Below are positions 30,011 through 39,167 of a DNA stretch of 44,424 bases, piece by piece (within the stretch, counting starts at the first letter, position 1; the number at the start of each line of letters is the position of its first letter). The notes below the pieces were generated by a model. It saw only the letters and a program-made list of their open reading frames with translations. It was not told the DNA's origin and searched no databases. Position numbers and translations under genes: made by a program. The DNA is from Calidithermus chliarophilus DSM 9957 (GTDB lineage: Bacteria; Deinococcota; Deinococci; Deinococcales; Thermaceae): NCBI RefSeq assembly GCF_000430045.1, contig NZ_KE387027.1:622526-666949 (forward strand), in the 5' to 3' direction.

Positions 30011-30775
30011 TTACACGGCGGGCTTGCTCGCCGCCAGCAGCACCCGTTTGAAGCCGTAGAACACCGGCTTCTGCGGCATCAATTCGTTCAGCCTCGAGCG
30101 GTAGCGCTCGAGGAAAGCCCCCTGCAACTCCTCCGGCAGCACGCCCAGGTAGGCGGTGAGCAGCGTCCCCTTCACCCACTCCACGATCGCGTCGGCGTCG
30201 GGGAGGACGTGGGGGTACACCTTGAGCACGGCGGTGATGTCCTGCCCGCCGAGGTCGAAGAACAACTGGGCGTAGTCCTCGACCGGCAGGACCGGGTGGC
30301 GGCGGCCGCTGTTGGGGAAGTACGCCCTGAACTCCGGCTCCTCGGTGACCTCGCGGGCCAGGCGGTGGGAGGGGTGGTCGCCGTTGGCGGGCATCTGCAC
30401 CACCATCTGCCCGCCGGGGTTCAGGCAGCCCCAGAGCCGGGCGAAAAGGGTGGGGTGGTCGTCGGCCCACTGCAGCGCGGCGTTGGAGAAGATCAGGTCG
30501 TACTGCCCCTCGAGCTCCCGGAAGTCGCCCTGTACAAAGCTGAGCCCCTCGCGGGCGAAGTTCTGGCTCCTGGCGAGCATCTCGGGGGAGCTGTCGAGCC
30601 CGGTTACGGTGCTGCCGGGCAGGCGGTCGGCCAGGCGGCGGGTGAGCTCGCCGGTCCCGCAGCCCAGGTCCACGGCCCGCAGGCCGGGCCTGACCTTGAC
30701 CAGCGCGAGCAGGTCGTCGAAGGGGGCGGTGCGCTCGGCTTTGAATTTCTCGTACTGTTCGGGGTTCCAGGGCAT
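30011..30775 (-). CDS. tam: trans-aconitate 2-methyltransferase-like SAM methyltransferase
   Basis: The protein has 254 residues, the length of Tam. The SAM-binding motif is LRAVDLGCGTGELTRRLADR, followed by ARSQNFAREGLSFVQGDFRE and YDLIFSNAALQWADDHPTLF, which is closely Tam-like, as are LNPGGQMVVQMPANGDHPSH and the opening MPWNPEQYEKFKAERTAPFD. Tam methylates trans-aconitate to relieve inhibition of the citric acid cycle. GGAG lies 7 nt before the ATG. It follows, on the same strand, the deaminase gene with 78 bp between. Confidence 0.88.
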   Translation of the reverse strand: MPWNPEQYEKFKAERTAPFDDLLALVKVRPGLRAVDLGCGTGELTRRLADRLPGSTVTGLDSSPEMLARSQNFAREGLSFVQGDFRELEGQYDLIFSNAALQWADDHPTLFARLWGCLNPGGQMVVQMPANGDHPSHRLAREVTEEPEFRAYFPNSGRRHPVLPVEDYAQLFFDLGGQDITAVLKVYPHVLPDADAIVEWVKGTLLTAYLGVLPEELQGAFLERYRSRLNELMPQKPVFYGFKRVLLAASKPAV

Positions 30776-30853
30776 GGCGTTACTCCAGGGGTTGGGAAGC
30801 TAGCTCTTGCGGGCAGACCCGGCCCGCGCGCCCCAGGCTGGGGGAGAGGTTGG

Positions 30854-31384
30854 TCACCGGGCCTCCTCGGGCTCGGGCCAGGGGAACTCCCCCAGGCGCC
30901 CCCGCAGCCCCTCCCAGCGCCGCATCAGGGCGCGGATCTCGCGGGCGAGGTCGGGGAAGGGCTCGGCCCAGGTGCGCAGGCGGCTCCAGCGGCCCCGGTG
31001 CCCGTCGTAGTGCGACTGGGCCTGCAGGATGCGGTGGCCCCCGCCGTAGGGGTCGTTGGCGCCCCAGGCCACCGCCCCCACCTGCGCGAAGAGGATGGCC
31101 CTGCCGCACATCAGGCAGGGCTCGAGCGTGGTGTAGAGGGTCAGGGCCTCGCCCGGCCGCCTGCGCCGGTCGTCGCCCTGGGCCCTGAACCACGCCGCCG
31201 CGTTGCGCAACGCCTCGACCTCGGCGTGGGCCGTGGGGTCGCCGGTGGGCAGCACCCGGTTGCGCCCCTCCGCGACCGGGCGGCCCTCCGCGTCGGTGAG
31301 CACCGCCCCGATGGGGTAAGTGCCTTCCTCGAGGCTCCGCAGGGCGAGCTCCACGGCCCGCTCCATCCAGCGCCGCTCGATCAC
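30854..31384 (-). CDS. zinc-dependent nucleoside/nucleobase deaminase
   Basis: The protein has 176 residues of the cytidine/deoxycytidylate deaminase fold. The zinc site is H53-A54-E55 (TAHAE) and C90-x2-C93 (PCLMC), followed by CGRAILFAQVGAVAWGANDP. TadA-like, guanine deaminase-like and cytosine deaminase-like enzymes all share it, so the substrate is open; the PTGDPTAHAEVEALRNA stretch favours a base deaminase. The GTG start overlaps the stop of the GGDEF/RHH gene (GTGA), so the two genes are coupled in one transcript. Confidence 0.85.
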   Translation of the reverse strand: MIERRWMERAVELALRSLEEGTYPIGAVLTDAEGRPVAEGRNRVLPTGDPTAHAEVEALRNAAAWFRAQGDDRRRRPGEALTLYTTLEPCLMCGRAILFAQVGAVAWGANDPYGGGHRILQAQSHYDGHRGRWSRLRTWAEPFPDLAREIRALMRRWEGLRGRLGEFPWPEPEEAR

Positions 31385-31995
31385 AGGAACTCCCGGTACT
31401 TGTCGAGCAGGTCGGCGAGGGCCTCGCGCAGCAGGGCGGCCTCGGTGCGGCCCAGGCGCTCGGACAGCGTGGCGAGGCGGGCGAGCTGGTTCTTGGGGTA
31501 GTAGTTCGACTTCAGCACCATCTTGTCCTCCACGTAGATCGCCACCCGGCTGCGCCCCTCGCGCTTGGCCCGCAACAGCGCCTCGTCGGCGGCCTGGAGC
31601 AGTTGCTGGGGGTCGGAGACGTGGCGGGGGAAGCTGGCGATGCCGATGGACAGCCGCACCGCCAGCGAGACCTCCCCCACGTTGTGCTTGCGACCCGCGA
31701 GGTACTGCCGGATCTCCTCGAGCTGGATCAGCGCCTCCTCGGGGCTGGCCCCCGGCAGGGCGCAGGCGAACTCGTCCCCGCCAATGCGGGTGAGCAGGCT
31801 GCCGGGGGGGAGGCTCCCGGCCAGCGCCTTCATCACCAGCGCGATCACCGCGTCGCCCACCTCGCGCCCGTAGTTCTGGTTGACCGGCATGAACTCGTCG
31901 ATGTCGGCCACCGCCACCGAGATAGGGCCGTCCTCCTTCCAGTTCGTCAGGGTTTGATAAAAGCTCTCGCGGTCGAGCGTAGTAGCTCCGGTCAT
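31381..31995 (-). CDS. GGDEF protein with C-terminal ribbon-helix-helix-like domain
   Basis: The protein has 204 residues. The GGDEF domain is intact (RIGGDEFAC, motif 72-76), with the metal-site strand AVADIDEFMPVNQNYGREVG, where the usual lysine after F is M36. The I-site RxxD is absent (PPGS at that position). Residues about 159-204 (LKSNYYPKNQLARLATLSER, then LGRTEAALLREALADLLDKY) fit one beta strand plus two helices of a CopG/RHH DNA-binding domain. It should therefore couple c-di-GMP synthesis or sensing to DNA binding. A near-consensus promoter lies upstream with a perfect 12-bp inverted repeat across it, which makes autorepression likely. The fusion is unusual in my experience. It is coupled to the deaminase gene by GTGA. 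Confidence 0.8.
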   Translation of the reverse strand: MTGATTLDRESFYQTLTNWKEDGPISVAVADIDEFMPVNQNYGREVGDAVIALVMKALAGSLPPGSLLTRIGGDEFACALPGASPEEALIQLEEIRQYLAGRKHNVGEVSLAVRLSIGIASFPRHVSDPQQLLQAADEALLRAKREGRSRVAIYVEDKMVLKSNYYPKNQLARLATLSERLGRTEAALLREALADLLDKYREFL

Positions 31996-32018
31996 ATGAC
32001 ATCCTCTCTAGTAGCTTT

Positions 32019-32052
32019 CACGTATATATGTTATGAGCCACATATATACGTG
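32019..32052. promoter_or_regulatory. perfect 12-bp inverted repeat operator
   Basis: CACGTATATATG (32019-32030) and CATATATACGTG (32041-32052) are exact reverse complements separated by 10 bp. The arms cover the region from just after the -35 box to beyond the -10 box of the GGDEF/RHH gene. The AT-rich sequence stands out in this 70% GC genome. It is a likely site for an RHH dimer pair, perhaps the gene's own product. Confidence 0.65.
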
Positions 32053-32056
32053 TCAA
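32028..32056 (-). promoter_or_regulatory. near-consensus promoter of the GGDEF/RHH-deaminase operon
   Basis: On the minus strand TTGACA (32051-32056), a 17-bp spacer and TAACAT (32028-32033) form one of the best sigma-70-type promoters in the window. GAGAGG about 8 nt before the ATG at 31995 is the ribosome site, so this mRNA has a leader. Confidence 0.75.
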
Positions 32057-32079
32057 GTCATGCGAATGGAACCCTTTCA

Positions 32080-32237
32080 TACCGGATTCAAAAAGATAAT
32101 CACCCAAACCAAAGACCTTCAGAGGCTATCTTTTTGAATCCTAGAGCACACCCCTCCCTGACGGTCGGCGAAGAAAGCGTATCCCTTCGGTCGGGTCAGT
32201 CCGTCCCCGAATGGGGACGAACTGACCGAATCTGGTA
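32080..32237 (-). mobile_element. MITE copy C, 158 bp, flanked by TCA duplication
   Basis: Its orientation is as copy B, with ends TACCGGATTC and GAATCTGGTA. TCA at 32077-32079 is repeated at 32238-32240. It has the full length of copy A, including the internal 32 bp missing in copy B. It lies 24 bp upstream of the -35 box of the GGDEF/RHH gene. Confidence 0.85.
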
Positions 32238-32251
32238 TCAAGGGGTTTATC

Positions 32252-32349
32252 GCGGTTTGCGGGCATTTTGCCGCTGGGAGGAGCGGCAAAACCGGCTATC
32301 GAGCCGCCGATCCAGCTTCCAGCTTTGGCTCAGTCATTCCGCAAACCGC
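32252..32349. other. structured intergenic segment with nested inverted repeats
   Basis: GCGGTTTGCGG (32252-32262) and CCGCAAACCGC (32339-32349) are exact inverted copies that bound a 98-bp segment. Within it, TTTTGCCGCT (32266-32275), a GGGAGG loop and AGCGGCAAAA (32282-32291) form a perfect 10-bp hairpin. The outer repeat ends just before the -10 box of the next gene. It could be a second small inverted-repeat element or a structured leader or operator; it has no coding potential. Confidence 0.55.
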
Positions 32350-32353
32350 TCTA

Positions 32354-32359
32354 TACAAT
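32354..32359 (+). promoter_or_regulatory. -10 box of the membrane protein gene at 32367 (leaderless)
   Basis: TACAAT is followed by 7 nt and the ATG at 32367, which favours this start over the ATG at 32358. Confidence 0.5.
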
Positions 32360-32366
32360 GGGCCTG

Positions 32367-32975
32367 ATGCTCAGCCTCGCCCGCGTGCTCTCGGTGACCT
32401 TGGGGATCTTCGCCCACCACCCGCTGGGGGTGCTGTGGGTCACCTTCGTGGCCCTGCTCTTCAGCTTCGTAAGCTTCGGGATCCTGATCGGGCCCATGCA
32501 GGTGGGCTTCAACGCGGTGATGCTGCGCTACCTACGCCGCGGCGAGTGGGCTCCTGAACTGCTGTGGCAGCAGTTCCGCCGCGAGGCTTTCCTCGCGGGG
32601 TGGGTGTACCTGGCGTTGCTGCTGGTGGGGCTGGTGGTGCCGCTGCCGCTCGAGCGCTTCTCCCCGGCGGTGGCTGTGCTGCTGGGCTTCGCGGCCAACG
32701 CGGTGTTGGCGCTCTTGTGGTTCTACCCCTTCCAGTACCTCGCCGAGCGCCACATGCCCTGGACCGAGGCCGTGCGGGAGGGCTGGCACCTCATCCTGCG
32801 GGCCGGGGTGCCGCGCCACGTGCTGCTGGTGCTGCTGATCCAGCTCATCAACTACGTCCCCACCGGGTCCTCCGTCCCCGTGCTCGACCTGTTCGTACTC
32901 GTGCTGCTGGTAGGCCTCAGCGGCCTGATCGGGGTAGTGGCCTACGCCCAGCTCAACCCGGAGCCACAGGCCTGA
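32367..32975 (+). CDS. multi-pass membrane protein, unknown function
   Basis: The protein has 202 residues with about four to five membrane helices (about 12-45, 70-92, 101-121, 145-160, 170-192). I recognise no family; the layout, with GPMQVGFNAVMLRYLRRGEW between the first two helices and PFQYLAERHMPWTEAVREGW later, resembles DUF975-like or glycerophosphodiester-phosphodiesterase membrane-domain-like bundles, without confidence. A leaderless promoter supports the ATG at 32367. It converges with the nucleoside permease genes. Confidence 0.65.
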   Translation: MLSLARVLSVTLGIFAHHPLGVLWVTFVALLFSFVSFGILIGPMQVGFNAVMLRYLRRGEWAPELLWQQFRREAFLAGWVYLALLLVGLVVPLPLERFSPAVAVLLGFAANAVLALLWFYPFQYLAERHMPWTEAVREGWHLILRAGVPRHVLLVLLIQLINYVPTGSSVPVLDLFVLVLLVGLSGLIGVVAYAQLNPEPQA

Positions 32976-33016
32976 GGGCCTGCCCCGGCAAAACGCGCGG
33001 CGGGTGAGGGTAGGGG

Positions 33017-33229
33017 GGCCGTCAGCGGTCAGCTTTCAGCCGTCAGCGGGAGGCTGGTGGCCCGTGGTGGACCCCTCCCCAACCCTCCCCGCCAGCGGGG
33101 AGGGGATATCCCCCCTAGCCCCCCTTGTTAAGGGGGGCCAAGAAAGGGCGTCTTGCGTCTTGCGTTTGGCGTTTTGCGTACGTCGTACGTCGTACGACGT
33201 ACGACCCGCGCCCGGCTATCGGCTATCGA
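33017..33229 (+). repeat. composite heptamer repeat, copy 7
   Basis: The copy is in forward orientation and complete: GTCAGCG/GTCAGCT/TTCAGCC units, GGTGGCCCGTGG, hairpin CCCCGCcagcGGGG, hairpin CCCCCCTTGTTAAGGGGGG, TCTTGCG/TTTGGCG heptamers, GTACGTCGTACGTC array, CCGCGCCCGGC, and CTATCGG units up to the stop of the next gene. Confidence 0.85.
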
Positions 33230-34233
33230 CTACTTCTCATACGGCTTACCGATCGCCGCCGGCGGCCGGCTGCGCCCGATGAACCCAGCCAGCACCAGGA
33301 TGGTCAGGACGTAGGGCAGCGCCTCCACCACCACCGAGGGCATCACCTCGCCGCCGCCGAGCTGGATCGCCAGCGCCCGGAAGAAGCCGAACAGCAGCGT
33401 CGCGCCCAGCACGCCCAGCGGGTGCCACTTGCCGAAGATCAGGGCGGCCAGGGCGATGAAGCCCTGCCCGGCCGACATGTTCTTGACGAACTGGTTGAGG
33501 AAGCCGATGGAGAGGTAGGCCCCGGCCAGCCCGGCCAGCAGGCCCGAGAGGATCACCGCAGTGTAGCGCAGGCGGTAGACGTTGACCCCCATGGTGTCGG
33601 CGGCCTCAGGCTGCTCGCCCACCGCGCGCAGGCGCAGGCCCCAGGGGGTTTTGAACATCACCCACCAGCACAGGGGAACCAGCAAGAAGGCCAGGAACAC
33701 CAGCGGGGAGAGGCTCTCCCCGGCCACCCCGATCACCGGGAGGCGGTTCTCGACCTCCTTGGAGTTGGTGGTGGTGTTGTACAAGGCCTGCATCAGCACC
33801 GGCGGGGCCCCGGCGGCCAGCAGGTTGATGGCGGTGCCGGTCACGATCTGCTCGGCCTTGTAGCGGATGACGGCGATGGCGTAGACGGTGGCCACCAGGC
33901 CGCCCATCAGCACCCCGGCCACCACGCCCGCCCAGGGGATCCAGGCCGCCCGGGACAGGGGGTCGGCGGCGAGCATGGGGGCCTCGAGCCGCTCCACCGT
34001 GATGGCGGCCGCGGCCGCGCCGAAGAGGATCATGCCCTCGAGGGCGATGTTGGTCACCCCCGAGCGCTCGGAGAACATGCCCCCCAAGGCGGTGAACAGC
34101 AAAGGGGTGGTTTGGCGCAGGGTCGAGAAGAACAGCGCGATCAGGATGGCCGACTCGACCCGCATCCCCAGAAACACCACGGCGATCGCCGCGACCACGA
34201 GGAATCCGATCATGAATGGCGACAAGCGTTTCA

Positions 34234-34234
<1 letters not shown>
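33230..34234 (-). CDS. nupQ: nucleoside-type ABC transporter permease (NupQ/YufQ-like)
   Basis: The protein has 334 residues and about eight to nine membrane helices in the BPD_transp_2 arrangement: ALFFSTLRQTTPLLFTALGG, FSERSGVTNIALEGMILFGA (the diagnostic loop), AEQIVTGTAINLLAAG, WGLRLRAVGEQPEAADTMGV and AGAYLSIG. This family carries nucleosides with NupP, an ATPase and a BmpA-type binding lipoprotein. The ATG overlaps the stop of nupP (TGATG); a TTG one codon earlier is less likely. Neither the ATPase nor the binding protein is in the window. Confidence 0.85.
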
Positions 34235-36099
<1,865 letters not shown>

Positions 36100-36187
36100 G
36101 TGGCCCCCTGCACTACGGGGATTCTAAGCCATGCCCGGCGTTGCTCATAGCCGCATGGCCCGTGTTCGTGGGGGCTCGAGGGGACAG

Positions 36188-36422
36188 TAGTCAGCCGTCA
36201 GCGGGAGGCGGGGGCCCGTGGCTCGTGCTTACCCCACCCCTTCCCTCCCCGCGTGCGGGGAGGGGGTATCCCCCCAGCCCCCCTTGCTAAGGGGGGTAAA
36301 AAGGGGCGTTTTGCGTCTTGCGTCTTGCGTTTGGCGTTTGGCGTACGACGTAGGACGTACGACGCCGGGCGCAGGACGTACGACCCGCGACCCGCGCCCG
36401 GCTATCAGCTATCAGCTATCGG
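36188..36422 (+). repeat. composite heptamer repeat, copy 8
   Basis: The copy is in forward orientation and complete: GTCAGCC/GTCAGCG units, hairpin CCCCGCGTGCGGGG, hairpin CCCCCCTTGCTAAGGGGGG, TCTTGCG/TTTGGCG heptamers, then an enlarged GTACGACGTAGGACGTACGA array, CCGCGCCCGGC and CTATCAG/CTATCGG units. It runs into the last codons of the SDR gene at 36423. Confidence 0.85.
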
Positions 36423-37364
36423 CTATCGACCATCGACACTATCCAACCCCTTCCGCGCCTGCATCCGGTCGAAGAACTCCTGCCAGTGCGGCGCCCGGCC
36501 GTCGACGTCGGTGAAGCCGTACTCGCGGGAGAGGTGCCAGGTTGCCAGGGCTTTGCCCGCCTTCTGGTGCACGTTGGGGTCGGAGGCCAGGGCCACCACC
36601 GCCCGCCCGATGTAGTGCGGGGTCTCCGACTCGGCGTAGTAGGGGTCCTTGGCGATGGCGTCGCGCCAGTTGGCCTCGGTCACGCCGAAGTGATCCAACA
36701 TCGCCTCCGAGCGCAGGAAGCCCGGCGTGAGGGCGACGGCGGTAATGCCCTTGGGCGCCTCCGCCGACTTCGCGCCGCCCTCGCCGACGTAGCGGTTGGA
36801 CTTGAATTCTTCGGCCATGGCGTAGGCCAGCCGGATCACGGTGGTCTTGACGAGGTCATAGAAGAAATTCCCCCGGTAGCTGAGGCTGTCGCCGTCGGTG
36901 ACCTCGACGATGAGGCCCGAGTTGCGCCCCAGCATCAGCGGCACCGCGTAGCGGCTGGTGAGGAGGTGGCTGTAGACGGAGCGCTCGAGCAGCCTCCACC
37001 CCTGCGCCGCGTCCATCTCCCAGAAGGGCTTCCCCCACTCGATCATCGAATCCCCGCCCCACACGTCGTTGACGAGGACGTCGAGCCGCCCGTTCTGCTC
37101 GGCCCGGACGCGCTCGAACAGCGCCTTCACCTCCTCCTCCCGGGTGTGGTCCACCCGCACCGCGATCCCCACCCCGCCCGCCTGCGTCACCCGCTCGGCG
37201 GTCTCCTCGATGGTTTCCGGACGGTTGAGGTCGGAGGGGTTGCCCCGGGTGCTGCGCCCGGTGCAGTACACCGTCGCCCCGGCCGCGCCCAGCTCCACCG
37301 CGATCCCGCGCCCGCACCCCCGGGTCGCCCCGGCCACCACCGCTACCTTGCCTTCGAGACTCAT
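36423..37364 (-). CDS. SDR-family oxidoreductase
   Basis: The protein has 313 residues. The nucleotide-binding motif is VAVVAGATRGCGRGIAVELG, followed by YCTGRSTRGNPSDLNRPETI, NDVWGG in place of the usual NNAG, and SLSYRGNFFYDLVKTTVIRL with an apparent Y-x3-K-like pair. This matches the 'SDR with RGxGRGIA' group often found next to a WYL regulator. I start at the ATG at 37364, because GGAGGAGG precedes it; the frame extends further upstream without support. The last codons (DSVDGR and stop) are made of GTCGATG/GTCGATA heptamers of the adjacent repeat. It is divergent from the WYL gene over an inverted-repeat operator. Confidence 0.82.
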   Translation of the reverse strand: MSLEGKVAVVAGATRGCGRGIAVELGAAGATVYCTGRSTRGNPSDLNRPETIEETAERVTQAGGVGIAVRVDHTREEEVKALFERVRAEQNGRLDVLVNDVWGGDSMIEWGKPFWEMDAAQGWRLLERSVYSHLLTSRYAVPLMLGRNSGLIVEVTDGDSLSYRGNFFYDLVKTTVIRLAYAMAEEFKSNRYVGEGGAKSAEAPKGITAVALTPGFLRSEAMLDHFGVTEANWRDAIAKDPYYAESETPHYIGRAVVALASDPNVHQKAGKALATWHLSREYGFTDVDGRAPHWQEFFDRMQARKGLDSVDGR

Positions 37365-37396
37365 GTTTACCTCCTCCTCGAGCCTAGCCGCCATAT

Positions 37397-37413
37397 ATGA
37401 CACCTCCTGTCAT
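37397..37413. promoter_or_regulatory. operator in the SDR-WYL divergent promoter
   Basis: ATGACA, a 5-bp spacer (CCTCC) and TGTCAT form a perfect inverted repeat 22 bp before the WYL start and 33 bp before the SDR start. It is the likely binding site of the WYL regulator, with the SDR as its target. Confidence 0.6.
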
Positions 37414-37435
37414 GATTCGGGGGCACAATGGGCTC

Positions 37436-38422
37436 ATGCGGGCCGCCCGGCTGCTGTCCATCCTCCTGATCCTGCAGACGCAGGGGCGGGCCACCAGCCG
37501 CGAGCTAGCACGGCGGCTCGAGGTCTCCGAGCGCACCGTCCACCGCGACATGGAGGCCCTCACCGCCGCCGGGGTGCCGGTGTACGCCGAGCGGGGCCCG
37601 GCCGGGGGTTGGCGGCTGCTCGAGGAGTACCGCACCCAGCTCACCGGGCTCAACGAGGACGAGGTCCTGGCGCTCTTCGCGCTCAAGCCCCCGCAACTGC
37701 TGGCCGACCTCGGCCTGGGCCGCGCCGCCGAGAACGCCCTGCTCAAGCTGCTGGCCGCCCTGCCCGCCCCGCGCCGCAGGGAGGCCGAGCACGCCCGCCA
37801 GCGCCTGCTCGTCGACGGCTCGAGGCGCGACGAGCCCGTGCCCTGGCTCCCGCTGCTCCAGGCCGCGGTGTGGGAGGACCGCCGGGTGCGCCTGCACTAC
37901 CCCAGCGGCGGCGGCCCGCCCGGGGAGCGGGTGGTGGACGCGCTCGGGCTGGTGGTGCGGGGGCAGGCGTGGTATCTGGTCGCGCGGCGCGCGGGCGAGC
38001 TGCGCACCTACCGGGTCTCCCGCGTCGTCCACGCCGAGCTGCTCCCCGAGCGCTTCACCCGCCCGCCCGGCTTCGACCTCGAGCGCTACTGGCGCCAGGC
38101 CCGCAGCGAATTCCAGGCCAACCTCCCGGTCTACCCCGTGCTGGCCCGCCTCGAGCAGCACGCCTTCGAGCGCTTCGGGCTCGTGGGCCGCTGGGCCCGG
38201 CTCGAGCACGCCGAGCCCGACGGGGAGGGCTGGCTCCGGGCCCGCGTCCGCTTCGAGGTCGAGGAGGACGCCGTGGCCTGGGCGCTGAGCCTGGGCGACC
38301 GGGTGGAGGTGCTCGAGCCCCCTGAGCTGCGGCGCAGGGTCGCCATCGAGCTGGTCAAAGCCCTCCGGCGCGCGAAAAGGAGCCGCCCGGAAGGCGGCTC
38401 CGCAGGTTCGGAAGATGCCTAG
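37436..38422 (+). CDS. HTH/WYL-domain transcriptional regulator
   Basis: The protein has 328 residues. The N-terminal HTH_11 domain (RAARLLSILLILQTQGRATS, SRELARRLEVSERTVHRDME) is followed by a WYL domain about 140-230 containing VVDALGLVVRGQAWYLVARR, YRVSRVVHAELL and ERFTRPPGFDLERYW, and a WCX-like tail. YafY-type regulators of this kind act as repressors or activators of a neighbouring SDR. It starts at the ATG at 37436; CACAAT lies 6 nt before it. The final 16 residues (RPEGGSAGSEDA region) are encoded by a minus-strand terminator hairpin, and the stop overlaps the convergent lipoprotein gene by 4 bp. Confidence 0.88.
   Translation: MRAARLLSILLILQTQGRATSRELARRLEVSERTVHRDMEALTAAGVPVYAERGPAGGWRLLEEYRTQLTGLNEDEVLALFALKPPQLLADLGLGRAAENALLKLLAALPAPRRREAEHARQRLLVDGSRRDEPVPWLPLLQAAVWEDRRVRLHYPSGGGPPGERVVDALGLVVRGQAWYLVARRAGELRTYRVSRVVHAELLPERFTRPPGFDLERYWRQARSEFQANLPVYPVLARLEQHAFERFGLVGRWARLEHAEPDGEGWLRARVRFEVEEDAVAWALSLGDRVEVLEPPELRRRVAIELVKALRRAKRSRPEGGSAGSEDA
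38375..38401 (-). terminator. intrinsic terminator embedded in the WYL coding sequence
   Basis: Read on the minus strand, GGAGCCGCC (38401-38393), a TTCCG loop and GGCGGCTCC (38387-38379) are followed by TTTT (38378-38375). It lies 18 bp past the stop of the lipoprotein gene at 38419, which it should terminate, while also encoding the last residues of the WYL regulator. Confidence 0.75.
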
Positions 38423-39135
38423 CGCTCGAGCAGCCGCGCCGCCCGGGCCCGGTACTCCGGGTTCAGGATGCCCGTGAAGCCTTCGGCCTCGAGCCTCAGC
38501 GAGCGGGCGGCGCCGAACTCGGGGTAGAAGACGAAGCTGCTGTCGAGCGAGTCGGGGCTGATCTGCCGCGCGTCGGTGATGGTCCCGTCCTGGACCTCGG
38601 TGATCTCGACGACCGAGAGGTTCCAGCCCTTGCGGAACTTGAGCTTGTCGCTCGAGCCGCTGCAGGTGATCTCCACGTCGCGGTCGCTGTAGTACCAGCC
38701 GACGTCGAAGCCGTCGAGGTAGTTGAAGAGCCGGTCCCCCTCGCGCAGGCTGGGTGCTTCGAAGGGGAAGTCGATGGCGAAGGGGTAGAAGGACTGCTTG
38801 TCCTCCGTCTGCCCGATGGCAGTCACCGGGGCCAGGTTGGCCGTGGCGGGGTTGGCGCTGCAGCCGCTGTACAGCAGGTCGCCGACCGGGACGAGGTCGG
38901 AGGCGTCGGGGGTGGGCAGGCGGTAATCGAACTCGCCCCGGTTCGAAACCTCGACGTTGGCGACGGCCTCGAGGTTGTTGAGGTTGACGAAGCTCACGGC
39001 AGCAGCGGTGCCGCCGGGCCAATTCTGCATCCGCACAGCCCCCTTCTCGCCGGTGAAGCCCGCCGCCGGACCCGGGCAGGCGGTGAGCACGAGCAGTAGG
39101 CCGGTAAACGCTAGCTTCAGAGGTGTCGTTTTCAT
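38419..39135 (-). CDS. putative lipoprotein, unknown function
   Basis: The protein has 238 residues. The signal peptide ends at the lipobox LVLTAC (Cys20), followed by PGPAAG. The mature part is beta-rich with NVEVSNRGEFDYRLPTP, LLYSGCSANPATANL and GWYYSDRDVEITCSGSS; two cysteines may form a disulfide. No named domain is recognised. It reads like a domain of a secreted protease-inhibitor or adhesin type, but this is only a shape argument. TAGGCT lies 7 nt before the ATG. A terminator follows inside the convergent WYL gene. Confidence 0.72.
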   Translation of the reverse strand: MKTTPLKLAFTGLLLVLTACPGPAAGFTGEKGAVRMQNWPGGTAAAVSFVNLNNLEAVANVEVSNRGEFDYRLPTPDASDLVPVGDLLYSGCSANPATANLAPVTAIGQTEDKQSFYPFAIDFPFEAPSLREGDRLFNYLDGFDVGWYYSDRDVEITCSGSSDKLKFRKGWNLSVVEITEVQDGTITDARQISPDSLDSSFVFYPEFGAARSLRLEAEGFTGILNPEYRARAARLLER

Positions 39136-39142
39136 CCCTCAA

Positions 39143-39148
39143 AGCCTA
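39143..39148 (-). promoter_or_regulatory. -10 box of the lipoprotein gene at 38419 (leaderless)
   Basis: TAGGCT on the minus strand lies 7 nt before the ATG at 39135. Confidence 0.5.
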
Positions 39149-39167
39149 ATGGGTATTGGGTGAGAAA

